A stretch of DNA of 64,000 nucleotides from Actinomycetota bacterium (lineage in GTDB: Bacteria; Actinomycetota; Actinomycetes; Actinomycetales; Dermatophilaceae). A program made the position numbers and the translations under genes. Where the stretch lies: NCBI GenBank assembly GCA_020161815.1, contig JAIUOP010000012.1, forward strand, positions 1 through 64,000, read 5' to 3'. Within the stretch, counting starts at the first letter, position 1; each line of letters starts with the position of its first letter. The notes beneath the pieces were generated by a model. The model had not been told where the DNA came from. It did no database searches and saw nothing but the letters and a program-made list of their open reading frames with translations. Shown here one piece after another: positions 20,233-29,073 of the stretch.

Positions 20233-21434
20233 AGACTGCTCCCCCGCGCAAGGCCTCCGCAGACCCGCTCGACCTCGTCGACCTCGACGCGATGCTCTCC
20301 GAGGAGGAGAAGGACGTGCGCGCCATGGTGCGCAAGGTGAGTGCCGACCTCTGCGCCGCCGACATCGCCCAGTGGTACGAAGAGGGCACCGTGCCGGCGC
20401 GGGAGCTGGCCGCGGAGTTCGGCCGCCACGGACTGCTCGGCATGCACCTCGAGGGCTATGGGTGCGCCGGCATGTCGTCGGTCGACTACGGCCTGGCCTG
20501 CGTCGAGCTCGAGGCGATCGACTCGGGGATCCGCTCCCTCGTCTCGGTCCAGGGGTCGCTGGCGATGGGCGCGATCCACATGTTCGGCTCCGAGGAGCAG
20601 AAGGAGCAGTGGCTGCCGCGGATGGCCGCCGGAGAGGTCGTCGGGTGCTTCGGGCTCACCGAGCCCGACCACGGCTCGGACCCGGCGTCGATGTCCACGC
20701 GGGCACGCCGGGACGGCGACGACTGGGTGCTCACCGGCCGCAAGATGTGGATCACCAACGGCTCGATCGCCGACGTCGCCGTCGTCTGGGCCAACACCAC
20801 GGACGAGCCCGGCGGGCGCGGCATACGGGGCTTCGTCGTCCCCACCGACACACCCGGCTTCGGGGCCCACGAGATCAAGCACAAGCTCTCGCTGCGGGCG
20901 TCAGTGACCGCCGAGCTCACCCTCGACGGCGTGCGCCTGCCCGCTGACGCCGTCTTCCCCGAGGTCACCGGCCTGAAGGGGCCGCTGTCGTGCCTGTCCG
21001 AGGCGCGCTACGGCATCCTCTGGGGTGCACTCGGCGCGGCACGCACGTGCCTTGAGTCGGCCCGCCGCTACTCGGTGGAGCGCACCCAGTTCGGCAAGCC
21101 GCTCGCCGCCTTCCAGCTCACCCAGGGCAAGCTCGCGGCGATGTCGACCGAGCTCCAGCTCGGCCTGCTCCTCGCGCTCCACCTGGGGCGCCTCAAGGAC
21201 TCGGTGGGTCTGCGCCCGGAGCAGGTCTCGGTCGGGAAGTACAACAACATCGCCAAGGCCATCGAGATCTGCCGCACGTCACGGACGATCCTCGGCGCCA
21301 ACGGCATCAGCGGTGAGTTCCCCGTCATGCGGCACGCCAACAACCTCGAGTCGGTCCTCACCTACGAGGGCACCGTCGAGATGCACGCCCTCGTCATCGG
21401 TCAGGCCCTCACGGGAGTGCCGGCTTTCCGCTGA
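20229..21434 (+). CDS. Acyl-CoA dehydrogenase, glutaryl-CoA dehydrogenase-like
   Basis: This 401-residue FAD enzyme oxidises an acyl-CoA at alpha-beta. Motifs include F-G-L-T-E-P-D-H-G-S-D (flavin/substrate), W-I-T-N-G and R-T-Q-F-G-K-P. The catalytic base E380 sits in L-T-Y-E-G-T, the position used by glutaryl-CoA dehydrogenases. The N-terminal domain also resembles that subgroup, which can decarboxylate glutaryl-CoA to crotonyl-CoA in lysine/tryptophan degradation. The start is GTG 20229, overlapping the MFS stop. Substrate assignment is inference. Confidence 0.88.
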   Translation: MKTAPPRKASADPLDLVDLDAMLSEEEKDVRAMVRKVSADLCAADIAQWYEEGTVPARELAAEFGRHGLLGMHLEGYGCAGMSSVDYGLACVELEAIDSGIRSLVSVQGSLAMGAIHMFGSEEQKEQWLPRMAAGEVVGCFGLTEPDHGSDPASMSTRARRDGDDWVLTGRKMWITNGSIADVAVVWANTTDEPGGRGIRGFVVPTDTPGFGAHEIKHKLSLRASVTAELTLDGVRLPADAVFPEVTGLKGPLSCLSEARYGILWGALGAARTCLESARRYSVERTQFGKPLAAFQLTQGKLAAMSTELQLGLLLALHLGRLKDSVGLRPEQVSVGKYNNIAKAIEICRTSRTILGANGISGEFPVMRHANNLESVLTYEGTVEMHALVIGQALTGVPAFR

Positions 21435-21454
21435 GCGGGGCGAGGCTGCGGACC

Positions 21455-22123
21455 GTGCGCAACTTCCTGCTCGGCGTGTTCACGACGATCGTCGTGGCCC
21501 TCGTCGGCGCCGGCGTGCTGCTGCTCACGCTGGGCACCGACGCGGACCCCGTAGCCTCGCCGTCCACAATCGTGTCGCCCTCGCCCACCGCCACGCCGTC
21601 GGCGCCGACGAGCCTGGAGCAGGGCCAGACCTGGCTCGGCGCCCTCGACCTGGGCAGCAGCGAGGTGCTCACCGACGGCGGCACCTTCCGGGACGTGGTC
21701 GCCAGGGGCACCGGGGTCACCGTGAGCGACAAGGGGATCACGGCCGATCGCCTCGACCTGGAGGTCACGCTGCCCTGGGCGTCGGCCGCACAGCAGGTCG
21801 GGCCCGGGGTCGAGCTGTATGCCGCCGGGCCCGGTGAGGCAGGCCTCTCCCGGACCGTGACCGTGCTCGGCCAGGACATCCCGGTCCGCGCCGCCGGCAT
21901 CGTCCGGGCCGAGGGCGGCCTGCTCGTCATCGAGCCCCGGACGATCGACCTCCGGGGGCCCGACTGGCTGGACTCGGTCGCCTCGGCCGCGGCGCGCGCG
22001 CTCGTGACGATCCGTCAGCCCGTGCAGGGCGTGCCGGAGGGCATGCGCCTGACCGAGGTGCGTGTCATCGACACGGGCTTCCGCGCCACCCTCTCGGGCA
22101 TCGACGTCACCATCGCCAACTGA
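21455..22123 (+). CDS. LmeA/DUF2993-like exported protein
   Basis: This 222-residue protein has one N-terminal membrane segment (about residues 3-28), a Ser/Pro/Thr-rich linker (about 33-52) and an extracytoplasmic beta-rich domain. The patterns A-D-R-L-D-L-E-V and an F-R-A-T-L-S-G-I-D-V-T-I end are reminiscent of DUF2993/LmeA. LmeA takes part in lipomannan maturation in mycobacteria; I infer only an envelope role here. It starts at GTG 21455, 20 bp after the dehydrogenase, so may be the last gene of that operon. Confidence 0.6.
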   Translation: MRNFLLGVFTTIVVALVGAGVLLLTLGTDADPVASPSTIVSPSPTATPSAPTSLEQGQTWLGALDLGSSEVLTDGGTFRDVVARGTGVTVSDKGITADRLDLEVTLPWASAAQQVGPGVELYAAGPGEAGLSRTVTVLGQDIPVRAAGIVRAEGGLLVIEPRTIDLRGPDWLDSVASAAARALVTIRQPVQGVPEGMRLTEVRVIDTGFRATLSGIDVTIAN

Positions 22124-22141
22124 CCCCCAGGGGGGGTGCGA

Positions 22142-25100
22142 CTAGCGGCTGGAGACGGTCGTGACGTGGGTGGCCGAGTCGTAGGCGAAGGTCGTCGTCG
22201 CGCCCGCCGCCGGGACGGTGAGGACGATGTTGCCCCCACCCTCGCCATAGCTCTCGGCCCAGCTCAGGCCGTGCGCCACCTTGAACTCCCACGTGCCCGC
22301 GGGGATCAACTTGGTCGCCCACGTGTAGACCCCGTCTCCGTCGGGGTCCTGGAGCCAGGGCCGCATGCACGACGGGTCCCAGTCATCCGGGCAGCCGAGC
22401 TTGCTCTGGAAGGACCCGGGCGCGGTGATGATCGGGCCCTCGGCATCCGAGGTGCCGTAGTGGGTGGCCGCGTCGAAGTAGAAGCTCACCGCCCCCGTCG
22501 TCGTCTCGTAGTCGATGTTGCCGCCGTTGAACTCGCCCTTGGCGCCGTAGTTCGTCGTCCAGGACTTGTCGAGGGCGTACTTGTAGCCGTAGCTGCCCGG
22601 CGGCAGGGTGAAGGACTTCTTCCAGATCTGGTCCTTGGCATCCACGGAGAGCTGGGCCTGCTCGCAGTCCGGGGCCCAGTCCCCGCTCACGCCGAGCCCC
22701 ACCGGGCAGCCCATCTCGGAGTTGTGGGTGCCCGGCACCGACACGGCCGAGGGCTGGGGAACGGGGTCACCCAAGGGCGCCTCGACCGCCGGTCCCTGGG
22801 CCTTGCCGACCACGGCCCACGAGCCCGTCGCCGCAACGCGCCCGGCGGCGTCCTTGGTGACGGCGCGGTACTCGAGGACCGAGCCCAACGGCATACCGGA
22901 GACGTCGTGGAAGACGCGGAAGGGCGCGTTGTCGTCGGTGCCGATGACCTGCCACTCGGTGGTGCCCACCGGCCGCACGAGGAAGGTCGTCTGGGCGAAG
23001 GTCGGCGTGCTGACGTCGGCCGCGATCTCGGCCCGACCGGCGACCGACGAGCCGGCGCCGAGCTTGAGCGTGACCGTGGGGGCCGAGGAGCCGGTCGCCA
23101 CAGCCTTGTTCGCGCGCCACACGCTGACCGTCAGCGGCGGCACGGTCACGGTGACCTTGCCGTCCGCCGCCGGCTTGACCGCGGTGCCGGTGCCCATGAC
23201 GGGCGTGAAGACCGCACCCTTGCCCGCGGTCCACGTCGGGAAGGTGGCGCTCTGTGGCGTCGTCGCATTGTTGGCGGCGACGACGTACTCGACCTTGGCG
23301 TCCCGGTCGTAGCGGGAGACGGCGAAGATGCCAGCGCCCTGCGCGGCATACCGGTTGACCTGGGCGCCGTCGGCGAGGGCGGGGTACTTGGCCCGCACCT
23401 TCGCCAGGTCGCGCAGCCAGGTGTAGAGCGGCGCGCTCGTGTTGTAGCGGTCCATCGACCCGCTCGGGCCGCCGAGGACCTTCTCGGCGTTGTAGACCTG
23501 CACCTGGCTGGCGAACATGTCCTGTCGGGCCAGCTGGTCGCCACCGGTGCCGATGAAGCCCTGCTCGTCGCCGTAGTAGGTCACCGGGTTGCCACGCATG
23601 GTGAACATGAGGGCGTTGGCGAACTTCACGCGCGCCATGAGGTCGGCGTCGTCGGCCGCCGCGTCCTGGAGGAACATCGCGGCACGCCCCATGTCGTGGT
23701 TCCCGAGGAAGGTCGGGAGCTGGTAGGCGTTGGAGTCGGCGTCGGTGTACCAGTCGTCCTTGCCGAAGAAGTCGGCGAGCACGTTGGCCGGCTTGCCCTT
23801 GGCGAAGTCGATGCCCTGCTGCTGGAAGCCGAAGTCGAGGGTGGCCTGGAGCTTGCCGGCCGTGGTGTAGGTGGACATCACTTCGGGGTTGCCGTCGTAG
23901 ACCTCTCCGAAGGCGAAGAAGTCGTCGTTTCTGATCGCCTTGGCCTCGCCGAGGATGTCGGGGATGAACTTCTGCCAGAACTCGAGGTTCACGTGCTTGA
24001 CGGTGTCGATGCGGAAGCCGTCGATGCCGAAGTCGACCCACGTCTTGTAGATCTCGCCCATGCCCTCGACGACCTCGGGCCGCTCGGTGAACAGGTCGTC
24101 CAGGCCGACGAAGTCGCCATAGGTCGAGGACTCGCCGGCGAAGGTGGAGTCCCCGCGGTTGTGGTACATCAGCGGGTCGTTGAGCCACCCCGGGACCTTG
24201 ACCTGCTCCTCGCCCGCGTGGACGAACGGGGTGTAGGGGAAGGAGGTCGCCGGGTCCATCGCGGGGAAGGCCTGGTTCACGTAGTCGCGGTCGTCGAACG
24301 CGGTGCCGGTCGCGTCCTTGTAGGGGTAGTTCTTCTTCGTGCGGTAGCTGTAACTGCCCTCGCGGTAGTCGATGACGTCCGCCGTGTGGTTGGTGATGAT
24401 GTCGAAGAAGACCTTCATGCCCTTGGCGTGCGCCGCGTCGATGAGCGCCTTCATGTCGGCGTTGGTGCCCAGGTGCGGGTCGATCTGGGTGAAGTCGGTG
24501 ATCCAGTAGCCGTGGTAGCCGGCGCTCTCCTGCCCGGGGCCCCCTTGCACCGGCTTGTTCTTGAAGCTCGGGGTGAGCCAGATGGCGGTCGTGCCCATGC
24601 CCTTGATGTAGTCGAGCTTGCTCGTCAGGCCCTGCAGGTCACCGCCGTGGTAGAAGCCCTTGTTCGTCGGGTCGAACCCGGTCGTGAGCGGACCGCCGGT
24701 GAGCCCACCGTTGTCGTTGGCGGTGGAGCCGTTGGCGAAGCGGTCGGCCATGACGAAGTAGAAGTTCTCGCGCGTCAGCGGGCTGCGCAGGCTGTCCTTG
24801 GCGTATGCCGTGTCCGCCGGCGTCGTGCCACCGGCCAGTCCCAGCGGGGTGAACGAGATCGCGTGGGTCACCTCGTCGTAGCTGAAGGCGAGGGTGGCCG
24901 GTCCACCGAGGAAGAGCGGGATGTTGGGCCCGTCGGCGGCGCCGCCGGCCCCGTAGTTCTCGACCCACGAGTCGTTGATCACGACCTTGAACTCGTAGGA
25001 GCCGCCGGGCAGCGCGTAGGTGCCACTCCACGTAGTGCCCGTCTTCGTCAGGTGGGTCGCCGCGCAGGCCGGGTCCCAGTCGGCGTCGCACCCGGCCTCG

Positions 25101-25222
25101 CTCTGGAGCGAGCCGACGAGTGTCACGCTCGTCGGGGCAGCGGCCGCCGGAGTGGCGGCGACCACGAGCGGGGCGGCAGCCAAGGCGAGGGCGGCGATCA
25201 CGGTATACGGGCGACGGGACAT
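22142..25222 (-). CDS. Secreted GH13 alpha-amylase with three X25-like modules
   Basis: This 1026-residue exported enzyme degrades alpha-glucans. A signal peptide runs to about A29. One pullulanase X25-type module (about 33-115) precedes the GH13 (beta/alpha)8 domain (about 150-640). Two more X25-like modules (about 827-920 and 933-1022) end the protein after an Ig-like stretch. Catalytic residues are D406 (nucleophile, G-F-R-I-D), E440 (acid/base, F-G-E) and D510 (G-N-H-D), with region I at D274. Each module carries a C-x(2-5)-D-W-x-P-x-C pattern that may form a disulfide. No cell-wall anchor is seen. Pullulanase activity is an alternative. A LacI-operator-like palindrome lies about 45 bp upstream. 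Confidence 0.93.
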   Translation of the reverse strand: MSRRPYTVIAALALAAAPLVVAATPAAAAPTSVTLVGSLQSEAGCDADWDPACAATHLTKTGTTWSGTYALPGGSYEFKVVINDSWVENYGAGGAADGPNIPLFLGGPATLAFSYDEVTHAISFTPLGLAGGTTPADTAYAKDSLRSPLTRENFYFVMADRFANGSTANDNGGLTGGPLTTGFDPTNKGFYHGGDLQGLTSKLDYIKGMGTTAIWLTPSFKNKPVQGGPGQESAGYHGYWITDFTQIDPHLGTNADMKALIDAAHAKGMKVFFDIITNHTADVIDYREGSYSYRTKKNYPYKDATGTAFDDRDYVNQAFPAMDPATSFPYTPFVHAGEEQVKVPGWLNDPLMYHNRGDSTFAGESSTYGDFVGLDDLFTERPEVVEGMGEIYKTWVDFGIDGFRIDTVKHVNLEFWQKFIPDILGEAKAIRNDDFFAFGEVYDGNPEVMSTYTTAGKLQATLDFGFQQQGIDFAKGKPANVLADFFGKDDWYTDADSNAYQLPTFLGNHDMGRAAMFLQDAAADDADLMARVKFANALMFTMRGNPVTYYGDEQGFIGTGGDQLARQDMFASQVQVYNAEKVLGGPSGSMDRYNTSAPLYTWLRDLAKVRAKYPALADGAQVNRYAAQGAGIFAVSRYDRDAKVEYVVAANNATTPQSATFPTWTAGKGAVFTPVMGTGTAVKPAADGKVTVTVPPLTVSVWRANKAVATGSSAPTVTLKLGAGSSVAGRAEIAADVSTPTFAQTTFLVRPVGTTEWQVIGTDDNAPFRVFHDVSGMPLGSVLEYRAVTKDAAGRVAATGSWAVVGKAQGPAVEAPLGDPVPQPSAVSVPGTHNSEMGCPVGLGVSGDWAPDCEQAQLSVDAKDQIWKKSFTLPPGSYGYKYALDKSWTTNYGAKGEFNGGNIDYETTTGAVSFYFDAATHYGTSDAEGPIITAPGSFQSKLGCPDDWDPSCMRPWLQDPDGDGVYTWATKLIPAGTWEFKVAHGLSWAESYGEGGGNIVLTVPAAGATTTFAYDSATHVTTVSSR

Positions 25223-25264
25223 CGGCGTCTCCTGGGGGCGAGGGGTCTCGACATGGACGCTAGG

Positions 25265-25281
25265 TGCGAAAACGCTTTACA
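25265..25281 (-). promoter_or_regulatory. LacI-family-operator-like site upstream of the amylase
   Basis: On the minus strand GTAAAGCGTTTTC forms the AAA-GCG-TTTT core typical of LacI/MalR or CcpA-type operators. It sits about 45-60 bp upstream of the amylase ATG. This fits repression without maltodextrin, or catabolite control. The symmetry is imperfect and no regulator gene is adjacent. Confidence 0.45.
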
Positions 25282-25317
25282 TGGGGGGTGGGCCGACAGA
25301 TTTTGACAAGCCTTTAC

Positions 25318-25725
25318 CTAGAGCGCGCGCCAGTCCGCGCCGATGGCCTCGTAGGTGGAGCGAGCTCGGACGTCGAGCGTCACCAGGGTGAGTCCGTGAT
25401 GACGGGCGGTTTCGGCGACGAGGCCGTCATAGACAGCCCCTCCCCGCACACCGGCGTCCGAAAGCCTCTTGACCAAGGACACGCGTGCCGGCAGTGGCAG
25501 TCCAACCAACTCCACGGGCAGCGCCGCGACGGCCGCGCCAGCCACAGCCGGCGACAGTCGGTGCGGAGCGGGCAGCCGGGTGAGCACGCTGTAGGCCTCG
25601 ATCAGGCAGTGGTCGGGGAGATGCGTGATGCGCCTGGCCACCCCCCTGGCGTCGTCGTGACGCGGGTGCCACGACGAGACCGCGGCGATGATCAGGCTGG
25701 TGTCCGCCGTGAGGACCTCACTCAC
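25318..25725 (-). CDS. PIN-domain toxin (VapC-type)
   Basis: This 135-residue PIN-fold RNase has the acidic site D8 (T-A-D-T-S), E43, D100 (Y-D-G-L-V-A) and D118 (T-L-D-V-R), the quartet expected of an active ribonuclease. In VapBC pairs the toxin cleaves tRNA or rRNA to halt growth. Its start overlaps the end of the antitoxin gene by 4 bp (ATGA), the standard antitoxin-first arrangement. It is the downstream member of a two-gene operon. Confidence 0.9.
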   Translation of the reverse strand: MSEVLTADTSLIIAAVSSWHPRHDDARGVARRITHLPDHCLIEAYSVLTRLPAPHRLSPAVAGAAVAALPVELVGLPLPARVSLVKRLSDAGVRGGAVYDGLVAETARHHGLTLVTLDVRARSTYEAIGADWRAL

Positions 25726-25967
25726 CGGCGGGTGGCCTCGATGGCCTCGCGCACGATGTCGTCTGTCAGTGGCTCCGGGGGGTCGACGGGCGTGATGACC
25801 GGCCAGCCGGAGTCCGTGGTCACCATCGCATCCAAGGGTGCAATCTCCACTTCGAGCCGACTGTCACTGAAGACGATGTCGACCTGCTGCCCGGGCTGGA
25901 ATCCCATGGCCACGCGCAACGCCTTGGGCACGACGATCCGCCCCGCCGCGTCGATTGTCGTCCTCAT
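25722..25967 (-). CDS. AbrB/MazE-type antitoxin (VapB-like)
   Basis: This 81-residue protein has an N-terminal SpoVT-AbrB swapped-hairpin DNA-binding domain (I-D-A-A-G-R-I-V-V-P-K at about residues 5-15). A C-terminal tail (about 50-81) would bind and block the PIN toxin. The gene is AT-richer around its start (GAAAAATACC near 25973), the likely promoter/operator that the complex represses. It is ATGA-coupled to the toxin. Confidence 0.88.
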   Translation of the reverse strand: MRTTIDAAGRIVVPKALRVAMGFQPGQQVDIVFSDSRLEVEIAPLDAMVTTDSGWPVITPVDPPEPLTDDIVREAIEATRR

Positions 25968-25996
25968 GGCAGAAAAATACCATCACTTCTGGCATG

Positions 25997-27700
25997 TCAG
26001 CGATGACGAGCCACCCGGGCCTCGTCCCAGAGGGGCTCGTCGCTGGCGATGACCCGGCCGTCGGAGGCGAAGACGAGGAAGCGGTCGAAGCCGCGCGCGA
26101 ACCACCGGTCGTGGGTCACCGCAAGCACCGTGCCCTCGAAGGCGGCGAGCGCATCCTCAAGGGCCTCGGCCGAGTGCAGGTCGAGGTTGTCGGTGGGTTC
26201 GTCGAGGAGCAGCAGTGTGGCTCCCGAGAGCTCCAGCAACAGGATCTGGAGCCGGGCCTGCTGTCCCCCCGACAGGGACTCGAACACCTGCTCCGACGCC
26301 TTGGCCAGGCCGTAGCGATCGAGGGCACGGGCGGCGAGGTCCCTCGGCATCCCGGTCCGGTGGTCATCGCCGCGGTGCAGGATCTCGAGCAGGGTCCGGC
26401 CGTGCAGGCTCGGAGTGTCGTGGGTCTGGGCGAACCACCCGGGTCGCACGCGCGAGCCCAGGCGGGCAACTCCGTTGTGATGCACCGGAGTTGGCTGGAT
26501 GTCGCCGACCGGCCGGTGCTCGACATCGGGGTCGGAGCCACCGGCGGCCAGCAGCCGGAGGAAGTGCGACTTGCCCGAGCCATTCGAGCCCAGGATCCCG
26601 ACGCGCTCCCCGAACCAGATCTCGGCGTCGAACGGGCGCATGAGCTCGGCCTCGCCCTCGGCCCCGGTGCGCAGCTCGAGCCCCTCGCAGATCACCGCGC
26701 GCTTGGCCGTGCGACCCCCGGTCAGGCGCATCCGGACGTTCTGCCGCAGCGGCACCGCCTCGGGCGGCCCCGCCTCGACGAACTTCGCCAGCCGCGTCTC
26801 GGCGGCCTGGAGACGGGAGGCCATGCCGTCGTTGAACTTGGCCTTGGTGCGCATCGCGACGACGAGCTCCTTGAGCTTGACGTGCTCCTCGTCCCAGCGG
26901 CGACGCTGCTCGTCGAGTCGGTCGTTGCGCTCGATCCGCGCCTGCTCGTAGGTCGAGAAGCGGCCCGGGTGCACCCAGATCGAGTTGCCCGCCGCGCTCG
27001 GCTCGAGCGTGGCGATGCGCGTGGCCACCTGGTCGAGCAGCTCGCGGTCATGGCTGATGAAGAGCACTGTCTTGGGGCTGGCGTTCAGCGAGTCCTCGAG
27101 CCAGCGCTTGGCGGGCACGTCGAGATAGTTGTCGGGCTCGTCGAGGAGGAGCACCTCCTCCGGGCCGCGCAGGAGTGACTCGAGCACGACCCGCTTCTGC
27201 TCACCCCCGGAGAGGGTGGTGACCCGCCGCCATTGGGCCTTCTCGAAGGGCATGCCCAGGGCTGCGACCGTGCACACGTCGGCGTGCGTCTCCCAGTCGT
27301 AGCCACCGACGTCGGCCCAGTCCGAGAGGGCCTGGGCGTAGGCCAGCTGGTCGGCCTCCTCGTCGCGCTCCATCATCGCGAGCTCGGTGCGCTCGATCTC
27401 GGCCCCGGCCAACCGGATCGGCTCGGGCGCCACCGACAGCAGCAGGTCCCGGACGGTGGAGTCGTCGCGGACCTTGCCGATGAACTGCCGCATCACGGCG
27501 AGCCCACCGCTGCGCGTGACCGCCCCTTCGTGCGGCGCGAGGTCACCGGCAATGATGCGCGTCAGGGTCGTCTTGCCGGTGCCATTGGGCCCGATGAGGG
27601 CGACCTTGGACCCCTCTCCCACCCGGAGGTGGACGTCACGCAGCAGCACCCGCCCGTCCGGGAGGGAGAAGCCGATGCCGTTGACGTCGAGGTGACCCAC
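25997..27700 (-). CDS. ABC-F family ATPase
   Basis: This 567-residue soluble twin-ATPase has no membrane segments. The first Walker A is G-P-N-G-T-G-K-T, signature L-S-G-G-E-Q and Walker B L-L-L-L-D-E-P-D. A charged linker helix rich in R and E follows (about residues 235-300). The second half has Walker A G-S-N-G-S-G-K-S and signature L-S-G-G-Q-Q. ABC-F proteins bind the ribosomal E site and act in translation quality control or antibiotic protection; which applies here is open. GTG 27700 is taken as start, without a clear ribosome-binding site. Confidence 0.9.
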   Translation of the reverse strand: MGHLDVNGIGFSLPDGRVLLRDVHLRVGEGSKVALIGPNGTGKTTLTRIIAGDLAPHEGAVTRSGGLAVMRQFIGKVRDDSTVRDLLLSVAPEPIRLAGAEIERTELAMMERDEEADQLAYAQALSDWADVGGYDWETHADVCTVAALGMPFEKAQWRRVTTLSGGEQKRVVLESLLRGPEEVLLLDEPDNYLDVPAKRWLEDSLNASPKTVLFISHDRELLDQVATRIATLEPSAAGNSIWVHPGRFSTYEQARIERNDRLDEQRRRWDEEHVKLKELVVAMRTKAKFNDGMASRLQAAETRLAKFVEAGPPEAVPLRQNVRMRLTGGRTAKRAVICEGLELRTGAEGEAELMRPFDAEIWFGERVGILGSNGSGKSHFLRLLAAGGSDPDVEHRPVGDIQPTPVHHNGVARLGSRVRPGWFAQTHDTPSLHGRTLLEILHRGDDHRTGMPRDLAARALDRYGLAKASEQVFESLSGGQQARLQILLLELSGATLLLLDEPTDNLDLHSAEALEDALAAFEGTVLAVTHDRWFARGFDRFLVFASDGRVIASDEPLWDEARVARHR

Positions 27701-27712
27701 GAGGAAACATTC

Positions 27713-27886
27713 TCAGCCGTATGCCGTCCGCTCACCAACCGCTTTCCCACCCGCCTCACAGATGCGGCAGCCCAGGAGGACAAGCAACCCGGCCGGCACG
27801 AACCCGGCAAGGATGGCGAGTGGGCCCCACTTCTCGACGGCACTGATGGTGAGGAGGACGCCCCCGACGAGGATCAGCACGCCCAT
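27713..27886 (-). CDS. Small two-TM membrane protein
   Basis: This 57-residue ORF is strongly hydrophobic: about residues 2-17 (G-V-L-I-L-V-G-G-V-L-L-T-I) and 21-40 (G-P-L-A-I-L-A-G-F-V-P-A-G-L-L-V-L-L-G), with a basic tail. It starts inside the end of the frameshifted frame upstream (27874-28144), whose stop TGA lies 10 bases into it. Its hydrophobic pattern is coding-like, but it may equally be the C-terminal half of the upstream gene after a second frameshift. ABC-F follows 12 bp downstream. Family unknown. Confidence 0.5.
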   Translation of the reverse strand: MGVLILVGGVLLTISAVEKWGPLAILAGFVPAGLLVLLGCRICEAGGKAVGERTAYG

Positions 27887-28144
27887 GTGGAGCCACGCTC
27901 GGCCCTCGAACTGACCGCGTGCGTGGGCGGATGGGAGCCAAGGGCCTTGGCGTACTCCTGATGGCCCAGCGACCTCCTCAGTTCCTGCGCAGCACGAATC
28001 ACGTCTGGATCATCAACGGCAGGGCCGATGAAGGGCGGTGACTCCCACAGCGGCGACCCCACACCGGGGGGGCTCATCGTCCAGACGGGCCATGCGCTCC
28101 ACCAGATCGACGCGATCGCCGAAGCAGACCTCGATCGTGCGCAT
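27874..28144 (-). pseudogene. Hypothetical protein interrupted by a frameshift in a C7 tract
   Basis: Two frames on the minus strand each read well on one side of a seven-base C run (plus-strand G run at about 28065-28072). The upstream part begins M-R-T-I-E-V-C-F-G-D-R-V-D-L-V-E-R-M and reaches D-D-E-P-P. Removing one C joins it to G-V-G-S-P-L-W-E-S-P-P, then D-P-D-V-I-R-A-A-Q-E-L-R-R-S-L-G-H-Q-E-Y. As written, the first frame stops about 55 bases later. The cause could be real decay, phase variation or a sequencing error. The joined product would be about 90 residues, possibly running on into the membrane ORF at 27713. Family not recognised. Confidence 0.55.
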
Positions 28145-28190
28145 CAGGTCAGCACGCGCTTCCTTGATCGACTGCAGGCCGGACCACCCA

Positions 28191-29039
28191 TCAGGTCCCT
28201 TCTGCCACCGGCAGTGAGCGGGTGGCACGAGCCTGATCGGCGCGCGCGGCGAGCTCGGCGTCAGGTGGGTAGCCGACCTCTTCCAGGCTAAGGCCGTGGG
28301 CCGGCATCACCTTGACCCGGGGATCACGCACCCCACCTCGAAGGACCTCGCCCGCGAAGTCGGGCTGCACGCGACCCTCACCCACCGGCACGACGCACCC
28401 CACCAGTGCACGAACCATGCTGTGGCAGAAGGCGTCCGCGACGACCGTCCCCTCGACCGTCCCGTCAGGCAGTCGCGTCCATTCGTATGCCGTGAGCGTC
28501 CTGATCGTGGTCGCCCCCTCCCGCCTCTTGCAGAAGGGCGCAAAGTCGTTGAGTCCCAGCAACATTGCGGCGGCCTCGTTCATCCGCGACACGTCCAGAC
28601 GCCCTCGAACAAGAACGGTGTCCCTGCGCCGCAACGGGTCCAGCGCCCCAGGCTCATCACACAGCCGATAGCGATAGAGCCTCCAGATCGCCGAGAAGCG
28701 CGCGTCGAACCCTGCAGGAGCGACCGAGACCGCGCGCAGGACGAGATCCGGAGGCAGCACGCCCCGCAGTCGGGCGGCCAGGGCCGCCTCGGGTGAGCGG
28801 TCCGAGCGACCCGGCACGACGGCATACAGGTTCGGATCGATGTCCACGTGCGCGACCTGCCCCCGCGCGTGGACGCCGGCATCGGTGCGCCCCGCCACGG
28901 TGAGGCTCACGGGCTCCGGCGCACGCAGGACCGTGGTGAGCGCGGCCGACAGCTCCCCCTCGACAGTGCGACGACCAGGCTGCGCGGCCCACCCGGAGAA
29001 GTCGGTGCCGTCGTAGGCGCAATCGAGTCGAATCCGCAC
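28191..29039 (-). CDS. truA: tRNA pseudouridine synthase A
   Basis: This 282-residue enzyme isomerises uridines 38-40 in the tRNA anticodon arm. The catalytic aspartate D53 is in G-R-T-D-A-G-V-H-A-R-G. The N terminus R-I-R-L-D-C-A-Y-D-G-T-D-F-S-G-W is canonical, and the C-terminal M-V-R-A-L-V-G motif is present. GTG 29039 starts directly on that strand; GTG 29048 is an alternative. truA normally lies between rplQ and rplM in Actinobacteria; here it is separated from both by inserted genes. Confidence 0.94.
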   Translation of the reverse strand: MRIRLDCAYDGTDFSGWAAQPGRRTVEGELSAALTTVLRAPEPVSLTVAGRTDAGVHARGQVAHVDIDPNLYAVVPGRSDRSPEAALAARLRGVLPPDLVLRAVSVAPAGFDARFSAIWRLYRYRLCDEPGALDPLRRRDTVLVRGRLDVSRMNEAAAMLLGLNDFAPFCKRREGATTIRTLTAYEWTRLPDGTVEGTVVADAFCHSMVRALVGCVVPVGEGRVQPDFAGEVLRGGVRDPRVKVMPAHGLSLEEVGYPPDAELAARADQARATRSLPVAEGT

Positions 29040-29073
29040 GAGGAGCACCCTATCGAGGGCAGGATGTGCGGCG

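Noticed and set aside
22136..25306. A 1056-codon open frame on the plus strand
   Set aside because: It is entirely antisense to the GH13 amylase, Arg/Gly/Val-rich with no family motif. A shadow of high-GC codon bias.
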